The translations under genes and the position numbers were made by a program. Positions 21,879 to 33,197 of a DNA stretch of 64,000 nt are shown in pieces (position 1 is the first letter of the stretch; each line of letters begins with the position of its first letter). The notes below the pieces were generated by a model. It searched no databases. It was not told the DNA's origin and worked only from the letters and a program-made list of their open reading frames with translations. The stretch is from Ceratodon purpureus (Eukaryota; Streptophyta; Bryopsida; Pseudoditrichales; Ditrichaceae), in assembly GCA_014871385.1 (NCBI GenBank), contig CM026426.1, forward strand, positions 106,622,030-106,686,029, read 5' to 3'.

Positions 21879-24081
21879 ATGGCCCACGTAAAAACCACTG
21901 TGAGGAAAGTGAGTACATCCAATAACTCACTCTGCTTTCTTTCTGATCGTATTACCAAAGCTGGTTCATCTAGCATCAAAAAGAAGAAACTTACGGTGAA
22001 ACTCCACGCACTTGCGCTCCAACACACCTTGGACCCTGACATGCAGAGCACCGGCGCCCACTCAAAACAGCTACTATTCACCGAGACGGTATCTCCACAC
22101 GCCACCACGGGGGACCAGCTGACCACGGATTGAACTTGCTCCCGCTGCCGCCAGCGACTTATCTCCAACGACCTTGAAAGCGACCGTGACCCTCCCTCTC
22201 GCATGTCTAACCTCAACACCGCATCGCCCGTGCTCTCGGCGACTATGCCATATCTGCTCCTCGTTGGTCCTTAGCCTGCCACTTCTGCGACTGCTACGCC
22301 CATCCTCAACTTTCCTAGCTTCCTTGGCTCTGCAACAACCTTGCCCCCCTCGACAACTGCTCCTACCTCACCGCTTTAGTTCGGCCACCCCGCCTCCATT
22401 CTAAGCCCTGGACACTCCAATTCCAACCCCACCGCAACCCAAACCAACGTTTCTCAAGTACAATCCATCCATTTTTCTGCTTTTACTCACCACCTTTGGC
22501 TTACAAACTCCGTCCATGAATCTATCAACATCCAAAGTGGACTTCCTAAATGAAGTACTTATGGCTTTGCTCAACTAGATACCTCTTGTATGATAGAAGC
22601 AGAAATTCAAGAGTACCATACTTGTAAGCACTCGTTTCCCCACGTCCCGTAGCAGCACTTCACAGCTACCCGCCCTGATGGCATCGTAGGACAAAATTAC
22701 CATCTTACTCAAATTCCTTGCGGTATTGCTGTAGACACCCAAAGAGGCCTCTACCACACTCATCAGATTGTTATTCGCTTTGACTCCGGTTACCACGAGA
22801 TGAAGAAGCCAGAAGTCGAAGCCGCTGCCCTAGCCATTAGGTGTAATTTGGGGTCTCCAAAAGGCCGTGTAAGCCTGCCCTTTCTAGGTGAACCCCCTGC
22901 TTTGGGCACCTCTGCCGCTGGCAGCGGATGCCAGAGTTGCTGCCCGCACAGGACTGCGTGGCGCACTCACAACAAAGGTCCTCGGAATATTAGTTGAGAC
23001 ATGAATGATCGGCTTGGGGTTTGGTCCCAAATGGTCAGATTGTGTCAGCCCGGCACTGTAGCTTGTGCCCTCCACACGCCTCGCGGGGAGGTCATTGGTT
23101 CGAGCCCCCGTGGCGGTTGCTGGCACCACGGTGGCACAGGACGTGCCACGTCAAAAAGTACGCGGGCAGCGCCTGTTTTTTTCTCTCACGTGCCGCTTAC
23201 ACGGCCTTTTGGAGACCCCAAATTACACCTAATGGCGCTTCGAGTCCATGGGCGTACCTCTCCCAAACAGATTTCAAGAATTGTCTCTACGTTAGTACAC
23301 CCCCACACCATAAAACTTGCTAGGTTTTTTAAAAGTAGACATGTTAAATCCTAGCACACATGGTATTGCCCTCCTTAAAGGCAAGCGCATATACACCCTT
23401 CTACTCAAAGACTTTAGTTCTGTCATAGGTAAGGTTGTGAAAGGCTTCGACTTCCCCTCCACTGCTTCAAACTACCACCTATCCATCCAAAGTCCTAGCC
23501 TCTCCCGCTTCAGCTCTCAGCAACTCTTCGGTGAACTCATCTCGCTCGGTTACCTCGGTGGCACCAACCTCGAATTCATTGGGGTGACTAAGGTAACCAA
23601 CGAGCTTGAAACCGGAGAAATCATATTAGTCTCGGAGTTGAGTAAGCAATTGCTTTTATCCACCCAAGTCTTCTTTGATAGTCACCGCCTCGTCGTCACC
23701 TCCTCCTTCCCGGATCGCTCTACAAAACCACACGCTCTTGATGCCCTCCCCTCCTCCGTCCTTGTCCGCGGGCTATCTGTAGAGTATTCCCAGGTTCAAA
23801 TCTCTGCTGCACTTCATAAAATGCTAGGTCCTAACAATGTCCTTACAGTGACATATAATCGGGCAATTGGAGATACCTTAGGGTGCCATGACGGCGTTGC
23901 TACTATATGTTGCATGAATGTCGTTGTCTACACATATTGGTGTAATAGGCACGGCATTCCCTGTCTTGGCAGACTAATTGACTTCACGCCTCACACCCGG
24001 AGCCTAACAAGGCTCACCGTGCGGCCACCACCCGTGCTTATGATCAACGCCCCACTCATGAGGTTATTGATGAGGCTATAA
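21879..24081 (+). pseudogene. LINE ORF1 (broken, split by a MITE)
   Basis: The front piece starts at ATG 21879 (MAHVKTTVRKV..) and has a basic SSSIKKKKLTVKLHALALQH segment. After an unclear middle and the inserted MITE, a 254-residue frame (23317-24081) follows with LLLKDFSSVIGKVVKGFDFP, a VLVRGLSVEYSQVQISAAL segment, ALHKMLGPNNVLTVTYNRA and a close GIPCLGRLIDFTPHTRSL. The VLVRGLS..I..AL pattern followed by strands resembles the RRM-like fold of LINE ORF1 proteins that bind the element's RNA; that is inference from pattern only. A shorter frame at 24126-24413 (EITLQAVEGRIRNHITNIGG) is helix-rich and may be its C-terminal tail in another frame. The copy is not functional as it stands. Confidence 0.5.
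22834..23235. mobile_element. MITE, CATTAGG family, copy 2 (402 bp, 41-bp perfect TIRs)
   Basis: The terminal inverted repeats at 22834-22874 and 23195-23235 match over all 41 bases (CCATTAGGTGTAATTTGGGG.. and its reverse complement). It lies inside LINE ORF1. The right arm, read on the minus strand, matches 55294-55546 over about 250 bp. Inside is a GGTTCGAGCCCC word that looks like a tRNA-gene B box, and CCGCTGGCAGCGG (about 22915), a perfect odd palindrome of the motif enriched at 55-64 kb. It looks young compared with its host element because the TIRs are identical. Confidence 0.9.
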
Positions 24082-24413
24082 CATCTTTCAAGAACAAATC
24101 CTCTGCTAACCCTACCCTATCTAAATTGGAGATTACATTACAAGCCGTGGAGGGTCGAATCCGCAATCACATCACCAACATTGGTGGCAAAATTAAGAAA
24201 TACACCACCACCGCGGTTGACACAGTTGCTGCCCAACAAACCGCCCTTCAGACCAGCCAACACTCCCTCCTACTTCACCAGTTGCAGCTACTTACCTGGG
24301 CTTCTTGTGATTACAGCAACCAGATGAAAGGTATCTTCTTGAGCCTCGACCCAGGACCTCTTGAGAGTCTCCTTTCATCCCTCAAACGTCCCTTCCTCAC
24401 CTCCTCCTCATGA

Positions 24414-26110
24414 TTAGCTCCACCCGGGATCCCATCGCGATCGCAGTAGGGCTGATTGTCCAAGTCCTTGCGCTCCTCCCTAAACTAACCGATCCACGCA
24501 CCTAGATACCATACCAATTTGCGTTGACGCCATCCACCTCTCCTGCTCCAATAGTGTGTCCACTAGAATGTGTTACGCACAACTCCAATTTCATTATGCT
24601 CTCCTCTCTCCTTCCCAATCCTTCCCTCACTTCCCCGCCTTCGAGAGGCCCCCTCCCCCGTTGCATCTTCCTCTAAATTCTAATAGATATGCATTTTTCC
24701 CATTTCTTCATGTATATGCTTCTTTTCCTCTGTTCCCTCCTTATTTCTCCTCAAATCACCTCTTTCCTCTCTCACATCCCTCGACACCCTCACAACACTC
24801 CCTCCATGCTCTTCCTCTCCCTACAAAGTTTACCCCCATATCCTCCCTTACACACCCCCTCACAGATTTTGCCCACCCAAATTACATACAACACCCCCTA
24901 ATTCGCCTCTACTTTACCACTCTCCGTCCCCCCACTCTCGTGGCCCACTCCTCCCCTCCCGCCACATCCTTCCTTCCACCAAAATTCCCTTCTCCCCCCA
25001 GGGTCACGCCCTGCTCCACTGCCACGCCCCCACCCTCCTCTGCCCTTATTTTGCGCCTCCATTACCCTTATGATCATGCTCTTTCCCAGTACGCCGCTGC
25101 CACATCTTCGGCTCCTTCCATTGCTCCCCTCACCTCCTTTCTGCATCCATCACTCCATCCCTTGCACCTCCGTCTGCAACACGCTCAACCTCTCTTTACG
25201 GCTCCCGACGTCATTCCCCGCCTCCAACGCCTTCCATTCCCTTTGTCCTTGTTGATTCTCCTCTTCTCCTTCTCCTCACCCCTCCCTCCAACAACCCCAC
25301 ACAACCTCCCCTCCCATCTCACCTTCCTAATTCACTCCCACCCTCCCCCCAAATCTTCATTGCGCCTCAAACCTACCCACCTACACACGAACGCTCCCCT
25401 GACACAGACCACAACACTCCCCTCTCTTCCCTTGCCTGCTCTGTGCCTCTACTCCTCTCCCCACTCTTTCCCCCAACTCTCTCCTCCCCCTCCCCCCCCC
25501 CCCCTCCCACATGTCCTACTTATCATCTCCACCTCCGGCTACACCCTGCACATCCACCCTTCTCCCTCCTCACCCTCCCTCTCAAGCTCTCACCTCCTCC
25601 TCACCCTCCCTCTCTAGCTCTCACCTCCTCCTTCCCTCATCTTTTCTATCCCTCATCACTTGTCACCATCTCCCCCCATATTCTTACATTGCCTTCGGCC
25701 TTGGCCTCCCAACCTCACCAATACATACCCCCACTATTTTGCCCTCCTCGTCTCCCTCAACCTCTCCCCTTCCTTCCTCTCCACGTCGTGTCCACCTCCT
25801 CCACCCTTCTTCCCTTCTTTTCTTCGTTCCCTCTCACCTATATTCCTCCCCTCCATGGACTCGGCCTACCGGCCTTGTCCAAAGCAGACCACTCTTGCCT
25901 CCCTACTACACCCCCCTTGAACCTGGCACCATGACTTTGACAAGCCGTCCTATCATACTCACTACTCCCCACCTCCGCCCCCACCTCCCTACTTTACGCT
26001 CCCTCTCCAATCCCCCTACTACTCTTATTTTCCTTCATTCAATTCCTTCCAACTCACCTTTTTCACATACCCCTACATACATCGGCGCAGTCCTAAGCCC
26101 CGCACACTCC
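24414..26110 (+). other. C/T-rich stretch between LINE ORF1 and ORF2
   Basis: It is almost free of G, with runs of C up to 15. Open frames of up to 353 codons are low-complexity. It contains a tandem duplication of a roughly 31-bp CACCCTCCCTCTC..CTCCTCCT unit (about 25562-25630) and the first copy of a 97-bp direct repeat. Confidence 0.5.
25198..25294 (+). repeat. 97-bp direct repeat, first copy
   Basis: The sequence starting ACGGCTCCCGACGTCATTCC is repeated at 26602-26698 with no difference that I can see. Confidence 0.85.
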
Positions 26111-26136
26111 ACTATTATATCACACATCACTTCCAA

Positions 26137-26178
26137 CTTCTCATTCTCACTGGTGACATTGAAACCAACCCGGGCCCA
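26137..26178 (+). other. 2A-like ribosome-skipping peptide (D-I-E-T-N-P-G-P)
   Basis: In frame with the ORF2 leader, codons spell LLILTGDIETNPGP, matching the D-V/I-E-x-N-P-G-P consensus with the usual hydrophobic run before it. In this consensus the ribosome fails to form the last Gly-Pro bond. Such peptides are known at the front of ORF2 in several LINE groups. Confidence 0.85.
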
Positions 26179-26601
26179 TGCCCAACATCTTACGTCCCCA
26201 CCCCGATATACATGAAAAACGAGCTAGAACATACTTCATCTATAACACCATCAAATTCCAACCCGAATACCAACACATTGTCAGTACCTTCTCCCCCATC
26301 TTCAAACCCACTCATCCACTCCACCACCAAACAATTATTACATTCCCACATTTACACCTCTATATTCAAATACAAAATCAATCTCCACCCTCCCATATAC
26401 TTTATGCTTTAATCATTACTATAAACCTATCTATAACCATCTGCAGTAACACATTTGCTCAACCCCAAATCCATCACTTCAATGACATCTAGACAAACAC
26501 CCTCCTAATACAACTTGCAAACCTTACTAATCCTCTAGAACAACACATCTTAACCAAGCATCCTTACACCAAATTTCTTGAGAACCATCAAGCTCTTATT
26601 C

Positions 26602-26698
26602 ACGGCTCCCGACGTCATTCCCCGCCTCCAACGCCTTCCATTCCCTTTGTCCTTGTTGATTCTCCTCTTCTCCTTCTCCTCACCCCTCCCTCCAACAA
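26602..26698 (+). repeat. 97-bp direct repeat, second copy
   Basis: It is identical to 25198-25294 and lies 1404 bp downstream, just before the endonuclease region of ORF2. Confidence 0.85.
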
Positions 26699-29600
26699 TC
26701 GACAACGACCTCTACGACTACATCCACTAAAATAGAGCTTCAACGACAATTCTCATTTCTTCCAAATAAACTCTTTACCAAATCACTTAGATGCCTTGAA
26801 CACCTCCTTGAATATGAGCATTCCCCCCCCCCCCCCCCCTCCATCCCGCTCCAACTTCCAAACAGTCTTGCCGCCTGACCAAGCACAAACAAAAATACCT
26901 ACCATGGAACAAGCATCAATACGTGGAATGCATCATCCTTGACTACGACATTACCTAATTTACAAAGCCTCATATTGAACTTTCAACTAAACACAACCAT
27001 CATTCATATTCAAGAAACTAAACTTACCACGACAAAATCTACAAAATACATCTAAAACTTGTTTCCCGTCTATAAACTTATTTTTAACAACATCCATGCC
27101 CTTACTTGGTGTATCCAACAAAGAATGCCCTACACACCTGGTAGAGGCGGACTCCTTACCTCTAATCTGCAATTGATACGCCTTTCTGGGCAATTTCACC
27201 AAAATTCTTACGTAGGCTAACATCTCACCATATCTCCAAATACTCCGCATACACAATCAACCACTACAATCATGGCTTCTTATACACATGTATATGCCTA
27301 CATACGCACATGATATTTGTCTCATCCCCCACATCCAAACTGCCATCTCAAACCAAATTGCATCACACCCAAATCACATCTACACATTATGTGGAGACTT
27401 CAACCGTGACATTGCCCTACATGGAAGACAAAACGCCAACACAGACACGCCATCACACGCAGACGACATTCTATGGAAATACTTTATTGTCTCTCTCAAT
27501 CTAGAATACATTCCTACCAACACCGCTTTCTCTAGACAAGGTGGCTACAACTCTACCTCTACTAGCCTAATGGACGGTTTCTATATCAATTCCACTCACA
27601 ATCATAGATACTCTTCCACTACAAATCTACACATGAATCTAAACTCCGATCATTACCCCGTTATCCTCCATGTTTCCCCAAATATCCTACTTACAAGACC
27701 TCCACCACCAACTACCACCTTCTAAATTTGAATTCTAAAACCCATCCCCTCTACAAATTTAGAATAATTCAACATCAAATTCTTTAAAGGCAGCTCTCTG
27801 AGATTGAACGAACTCACTCAAGTATTAGAAAACAACGACCACCTTACCTCAGAACAATGGGAAATTGCCTGTACAACGCTAGAAAAACTTGTAGACAACA
27901 TCTCAAGAACCATCGAAAACACTTGTAAAGCACCCCCCCCCCCCCCTACCAACTCTCACCAATCAAACCAAACAACGAGGCGGTTTTATACCACACAAAT
28001 TAGCTATAGAATGGAAAAAACACCTCGCCACCTATCACTTCATACAGAAAACCATCTTCATCGCAAAGAAAGACCCACACTGGCATACACACCCTATCCT
28101 AATTGAAACATGCAACCATTGTAATCTACAAGTCTCCCACCACCCACTAACAGCCACCACTTCCAACAAGTGGATTGATGTAATAGCTGCCATTGCTAAA
28201 ACTGCCAACAACAAAGCTCAAAAAATCACCACAAAATACATCAAAACTTGTATTCCTAAAGCAATATCAAAATACCGCCAACTATATGAAAAAAGCCCCA
28301 AAAAAGTCAATAGAAAAGTCTTCAAGAATTCTGAAATCTCTCCTTTAGACTCCATCACTGACACACATAATAACATCCTCAACAGCTTTGACGATATTGA
28401 CGAAATAATATACATTTAATAATTCCTTAGCAACTGTCCAACAGTCGTCACATGCACCCATCCAAATACACATCCACCTTGTTGTATATGCCGTGTCCGC
28501 CAATACCCATGGCATGACCTAGATGGATTTACAATAAACACACGTGGCCACCCTCAAATCCCCTTATATACATACTTTGACCAAGAAGCCTATTATTTTT
28601 GCCTTAAAAATCTCAAGAACAACAAAGCCCCAGGCCCAAACAAAATCCCCAACTCAATCCTGAAAAACATGCCACCACGATTCCACAAACTACTTTTTCT
28701 TTTCTAGAAACAGTGTTTCAAACAGAAACAAATTCCACCTTCATGGAGAACTAGCCTCACAGTCTTACTATACAAGAAAGGTGACCTATCACAACTCACA
28801 AATCATAGACCAATTGCACTAGCTAACACTATATACAAACTCTATACCAGTACACTCACCTCCATCCTTTCAGCCTATGGCGAACGCCATCAAATTTTAC
28901 ATCATAGCCAAGAAGGATTCAGAGCCAAACAAAGCACCTCTCGGCAACTTCAACTCCTCATTGCTACCTTAGAAGATGCCTCTTTTACACACAAAGATGT
29001 ATACGTCCAGTACATTGATTTCAAAAATGCTTTTGGCTCAATTCACCATGCTAGACTACTAGCCATAATGAAAGACCTTGGCTACCCAACCGATGCAATA
29101 AATCTCATCAAAAATATCTACTCACAATCTACCACCATATTCTCTAGAGAACACTATGGCAAAATCCAACCTATTCCGATTCAGAGAGGCACAATCCACG
29201 GCGACACTCTCAGCCCCTACTTATTCACTATATTTCTTGAACCTCTCCTTTGCTGGCTCCAACAAGGTGACAATGGCTACACCTTTGGCTCCAAAGTTAC
29301 CATATCCTCTGCCGCCTATGCCGATGACTTAGCAGCAATTGCCGACACCTTAAACTCACTACAACTCCAATTAAATAAATTAGACAAGTTCTGTGACTGG
29401 GCCGGAATGGACCTTGGCATTTCCAAATGTGCCGTGACCGGCTCTCCAAACAAATCCAAAATGAATCCTATAGCATTCAAAGCCCAGTTCTTGGCCACCA
29501 ATATAAACTATAGAAATCAGCCCATTCTAGTACTTGATCAACATGAACCATACACATACCTTGGCATAAACCTTGCACCATCACTAAAATAGAAAACACA

Positions 29601-30299
29601 AATCAACACCACAACTGCCAAAGTCATCAAACAATGCAAAGCCCTAGCAGCTTGCCTTGCCACTAAGAAACAAAAAATCAATATGGTAGATATAGTCATT
29701 TGTGCAGGCATTGCCTACAGCTTCTATGTTATACCATACTCCATCCCGGCTATCAAAAGACTTGACAAAAAGATTATCGCCCTCTATAAATCAATCTGCG
29801 GAATACCTAAAAGCACATCCAACATTGCCATACAACTCCCTCATGATTTATTTGGCATTGAAGCATACTCACTATAAAATGCCTACTTGCGATGCATTGG
29901 AGAACAACTCCAAAATGCCCTTAATGACAAAGGTCGACTTGGGAAAATTTACTATGGACTGGTACGATAAATCCTTGCCAAATTTGGCGGCTCCAAAGAA
30001 ATACCGCGCATTTACACCACCACCGAGTGTTGGACGAGACTTGTATGCAAGCAAAGAGCAGATAATGAGGTCCTAAATCTAAAAGTAGATTTTTTTTTAT
30101 TAAAATTAGAAACCAAAATTAGAAAATTTGAATAATTTGAAAATATTCTAGAGATACTTTTTTTTAATGATTTAATTTAGCCCTATAACCGTGGACTAAT
30201 TTGATATTTTTTTCAACAATCTTGTACTTTCTTCTCCCGTCCCTTGGTAATCATTTTTTGATGCGCACCAATAACTATGCGCCAGCTTCCTCTAACTGA

Positions 30300-31426
30300 T
30301 TTCTGCCCAAACTTACTCCTGTCCATCTTCCCTCATTTAAATGCTAATTAATTTCCGGAATGTACTAATTTGATAGCCGGTACATCTTGATCAACTAACT
30401 TTAAGAATCCTAGGTTAGTTTCTTCAAATTACTACATTTTGTCCATTCTTCTTCTCCATGTCATTCTTCCTTTCTATTTTATTTATTTTTTAGTTCTTCC
30501 ATTCTTTTTCCATTCTATCTGTTTTCTTATTTTTATATTTATCTTTAATTTAATTTTCATTTCATCTTTAATTTTTTGGTTTTGTTCTCCCATTCTTCTC
30601 CATTCCTTACACTTTCTTTCATGGTTTGATTTATATTTTCAACCTTTTATTTATTTTATTTATTTTTTTTTTCAACTTTTATTTAATGTTTAAACAACCT
30701 TTTATCCCTATAGTTCTGTTTTCATTTTTTAAATTTGTTTTTAAAACAATGAAAAAATTGTCAACAATCCCTGTCATTGTCACTTCACATCATCGAGTGT
30801 TGTCATGGAGTCCTGCTGCGAGTCCCGAGTCCTGCCGCGAGGGATGAGTCCCGGCGGAGGAAGGAGTCCCGTCGCGAGAGGGAGTCCTAGCTTTAAAAAA
30901 ACTCTGTATTTTTCCTATTTCAGTGAATTAATTCTACTGTGTAATAGGTTGACCAAATGAAAATAAAATTATTCTTTATTTACATCTTTATTTAAAGTTT
31001 AATATCAAAGTTGTTCTCGCTATAATTCACGAACAGTCGTGGCCGGTCACCTGAATCGCTTAGTCGTGAAACCTTCAAAGTCATATCGAAACACTTGGAA
31101 TATAGAACCTGGCGTTTCACATTTACTATTTTGTGGATTATGTAAAGTGTTGAATAGAGTTGGTCACAAAACACAAGAAAAAGAGCACTTCTCGCGATCT
31201 CCCAAGTGGAAATTTAGGAGCGTCTGGTTTTTAAATGAAAAATGACAACTTCTAAAGCGATGGGTTTGGAAGTTGATTTGACAATAAATTAGAGGATAGA
31301 TAATGCATGCATCCATTTTTTAACATGCATAACAGCCAGTTGTTTTTGAAAATTAAACGTTTTGGAAGATGTCTGGAAGTAGTTCAAAGTTACCTTGAAG
31401 ATGTCTCAAAGTAGTTCAAAGTTACC
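30300..31426 (+). other. T-rich stretch inside MULE copy 3, no gene
   Basis: It is pyrimidine-rich with low-complexity frames. At about 30802-30888 there is a short GC-rich repeat of roughly five GAGTCC..GCGAG units. Confidence 0.4.
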
Positions 31427-31648
31427 TTGAAGATGTTAGGAAGTAGTTCAAAGAGGGCAAGAAAAAGAAGTAGATTGCCCTATGTTTGTGACTTCAATGA
31501 CCCTATGAAGGAGGCAATGGAAGAGAAAATAAAAGCTCTAGAGAAATGCCTTGAGGATGAGGAGAGGACATGTGCTGCTTTGCATTGGGAAAGAGACGAC
31601 GCACTGCACCGGAAAGGAGGATTGGAGGATCAAGCAGCAGAGATCTGA
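31427..31648 (+). CDS. Short coiled-coil reading frame (73 aa), possibly an exon fragment
   Basis: SKRARKRSRLPYVC is followed by a helix with heptad-like spacing, MEEKIKALEKCLEDEERTC and ALHWERDDALHRKGGLEDQ. I do not recognise it. It precedes the accessory-gene promoter of MULE copy 3 and could be an exon of another gene captured in the element, or a fossil. Confidence 0.3.
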   Translation: MKMLGSSSKRARKRSRLPYVCDFNDPMKEAMEEKIKALEKCLEDEERTCAALHWERDDALHRKGGLEDQAAEI

Positions 31649-31958
31649 TTTGATTTGCGCAAATGGCAGAAACATGCCTCGACGACAACGTTGAGATAAA
31701 ATGATCTCATTTCGCAGATTTCGCTCATCCGGAATTTCCTCTATGGTCAAGAGGGAATGAGAGAAGTAGAAGTTTGGCTAAACTTTAATACATCATGCAA
31801 ATCCCTTGACCAAAGGTGCAGAAAGCCCATTTGGATCTTGACATAGGAGAAAATAGCATAGCAAATCCTTGTCAACAACGTCTATGAGCATACGAACCTC
31901 TCCTACCTCTTTATGTGTAGGATGTAAATCGTTGATGAATATATTGTCCGGGTTTCAA

Positions 31959-31990
31959 GGGCGCCAAGCACCTTCCTCATGGATATTTAA
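31959..31990 (+). promoter_or_regulatory. Conserved GGCGCC + TATA-like promoter block, copy 3
   Basis: GGGCGCCAA (31959-31967) and GGATATTTAA (31981-31990) are separated by 13 bp, and the ATG follows 78 bp later. Confidence 0.6.
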
Positions 31991-32067
31991 GTAGTAGCAA
32001 TAGACAATCTCTTCCTCTTTGTTCATTGTCTTTTTGAAACAAGTCTCAATTGGAGTGGGCTACGGCT

Positions 32068-32523
32068 ATGGAAGATGTCGGGATATTGCTATCTCACTTG
32101 GTGACATCGTCGGCCCATTTCATCCATGTGTGGAGGTTGAGGGGGGGAGAGGAGGAGAATGGGTGCAGCCAAGGGCTTACTGAAAAGGATGACATAGATG
32201 TAGGATTAGACATGATAGGAGAGCCTTCGGCTGTAAAAGAGCCAAGTGGGATTGTGTTGCTTGAGGAGGAGCCGGACGTGCCCTTGCTACCTCATGCATA
32301 CTCCAAGGTTGGGAAGATTCCAAGGCTAGGGACTTATTCTAGGGAAGCATTTTGTGGAAAGACTGTAGGTAGACTATTGTTAAATAGTTCCCACCTACAA
32401 TAATTGCCAAGTGTGGGACAAACAATTAACGTCAATGTAGCTTGTCCTGTAGTACAACCAAAGGTTAATAGTTATGCTGAAAATGCAAGGGGCAAACCTA
32501 AACGCATTAACTTCAAAGAATAA
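32068..32523 (+). pseudogene. MULE-associated accessory gene, copy 3 (broken)
   Basis: It starts MEDV like its sisters. The GDIVGPFHPCVEVE segment is in a different frame from the start, and HAYSKVGKIP (about 32299-32328) is followed by an inserted residue before TYSREAF. A stop near 32401 precedes a further matching tail, VNVACPVVQP and KPKRINFKE, ending at 32523. It is a decayed copy of the 150-residue protein at 35741-36193, in the same orientation relative to the transposase. Confidence 0.7.
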
Positions 32524-32783
32524 AATGGCTATAAACATCTATTGGTTGGCATTAATAAAGTACATCTGTCAGTGGATACAAAGTGCATAGCGCACTTGTC
32601 CTAGGCGGAAGCTATTGTTACACAATGTAATAAATGTGAATGACAAAACCTTTATATTGAAAAAGACAATACGAAATTTGTATTGCTGACTCAGTACAAG
32701 GAAAAATTCAAACACCAATGACTAAGCAACCCCACTAACCATTGTCCATCGTGAGAATGCGTGTCCAAAAAGTAGTACGCCTC

Positions 32784-33197
32784 CTATTTATTTGCCAAAA
32801 GGTGAGTCAAGATTCCGCTCTCTAAGACTAGCTTGACCTCGTTGAAGCTAAAGGTAGGCGTCTGGATGAAAAGGTCAGTGTATGGATCACGGTTGCAGAC
32901 CTTCAAAAGGATGTAGTACACATGCTTGCAGTAGGAGAATTGAGTCCGTCTTCGGAACTTAGTCATGGTCATTGTGAATGCAGGGCAAGTGCACCCATGG
33001 TAAGAGTTGATGGTGATTTGGTAGTGTATGATGGATGGAGTAACGCCCAAATCTAGCCCGATGATGCAACCATGGCTCGTATGAGGTATCATAGTAACGG
33101 AACGGAGGCGAGCTTTGAGGGAGTTGGAGGAGCCCATTGAGAGTTGATGTGCCGGATTTGGATGAGTGGCAGTGTGTTTCACCATCATTAGAAACAA
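32784..33197 (-). pseudogene. MULE transposase C-terminus with SWIM zinc finger, copy 3 (truncated)
   Basis: The 137-residue frame matches the last 140 residues of the transposase at 36448-37914: LSMGSSNSLKARLRSVTMIP, GCIIGLDLGV, GCTCPAF..FSYCKHVYYIL and FNEVKLVLESGILTHLLANK. The CxC..CxH pattern of the SWIM finger is intact. The catalytic part is absent. It converges on the accessory-gene remnant with a gap of about 260 bp, the same layout as copy 2. Confidence 0.8.

Larger units (their letters stand above)
26101..30065 (+). pseudogene. LINE ORF2: 2A-like peptide, APE endonuclease, reverse transcriptase (broken, 3' end missing)
   Basis: The 2A-like LLILTGDIETNPGP (26137-26178) opens the region. 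From about 26990 the endonuclease is visible: IIHIQETKL, then after frame changes CGDFNRDIAL (about 27390) and LNSDHYPVILHV (about 27640), the catalytic Asn/Asp and His boxes of APE-type nucleases. A linker includes CPTVVTCTHPNTHPPCCICR (about 28440), a Cys-rich patch. The RT follows from about 28600: LKNNKAPGPNKIPNSIL, LLYKKGDLSQLTNHRPIALA, YIDFKNAFGSIHHARLL, QRGTIHGDTLSPYLFTIFLE and the catalytic SAAYADDLAAIA (about 29310-29345). The thumb region continues to about 30065, where the MULE terminus cuts it. Several stops and frame changes show it is dead. Clade not determined. Confidence 0.8.
20060..30075 (+). mobile_element. LINE (non-LTR retrotransposon), interrupted and 3'-truncated
   Basis: The order is a C/T-rich, G-poor leader (about 20.06-21.87 kb), an ORF1 region (21.88-24.4 kb), a second C/T-rich stretch (24.5-26.1 kb), and ORF2 with a 2A-like peptide, an APE-type endonuclease and an RT (26.1-30.06 kb). 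A 402-bp MITE sits inside the ORF1 region at 22834-23235. Coding sequence continues to about 30070, where the AT-rich terminus of a MULE begins, so the 3' end is missing. Several stops and frame changes mark it as inactive. Whether the C-rich leader belongs entirely to this element is inferred from the matching base composition either side of ORF1. Confidence 0.7.

Noticed and set aside
23041-23125. tRNA gene
   Set aside because: Only a B-box-like GGTTCGAGCCCC is present; there is no convincing A box, acceptor stem or anticodon arm. It is part of the MITE.
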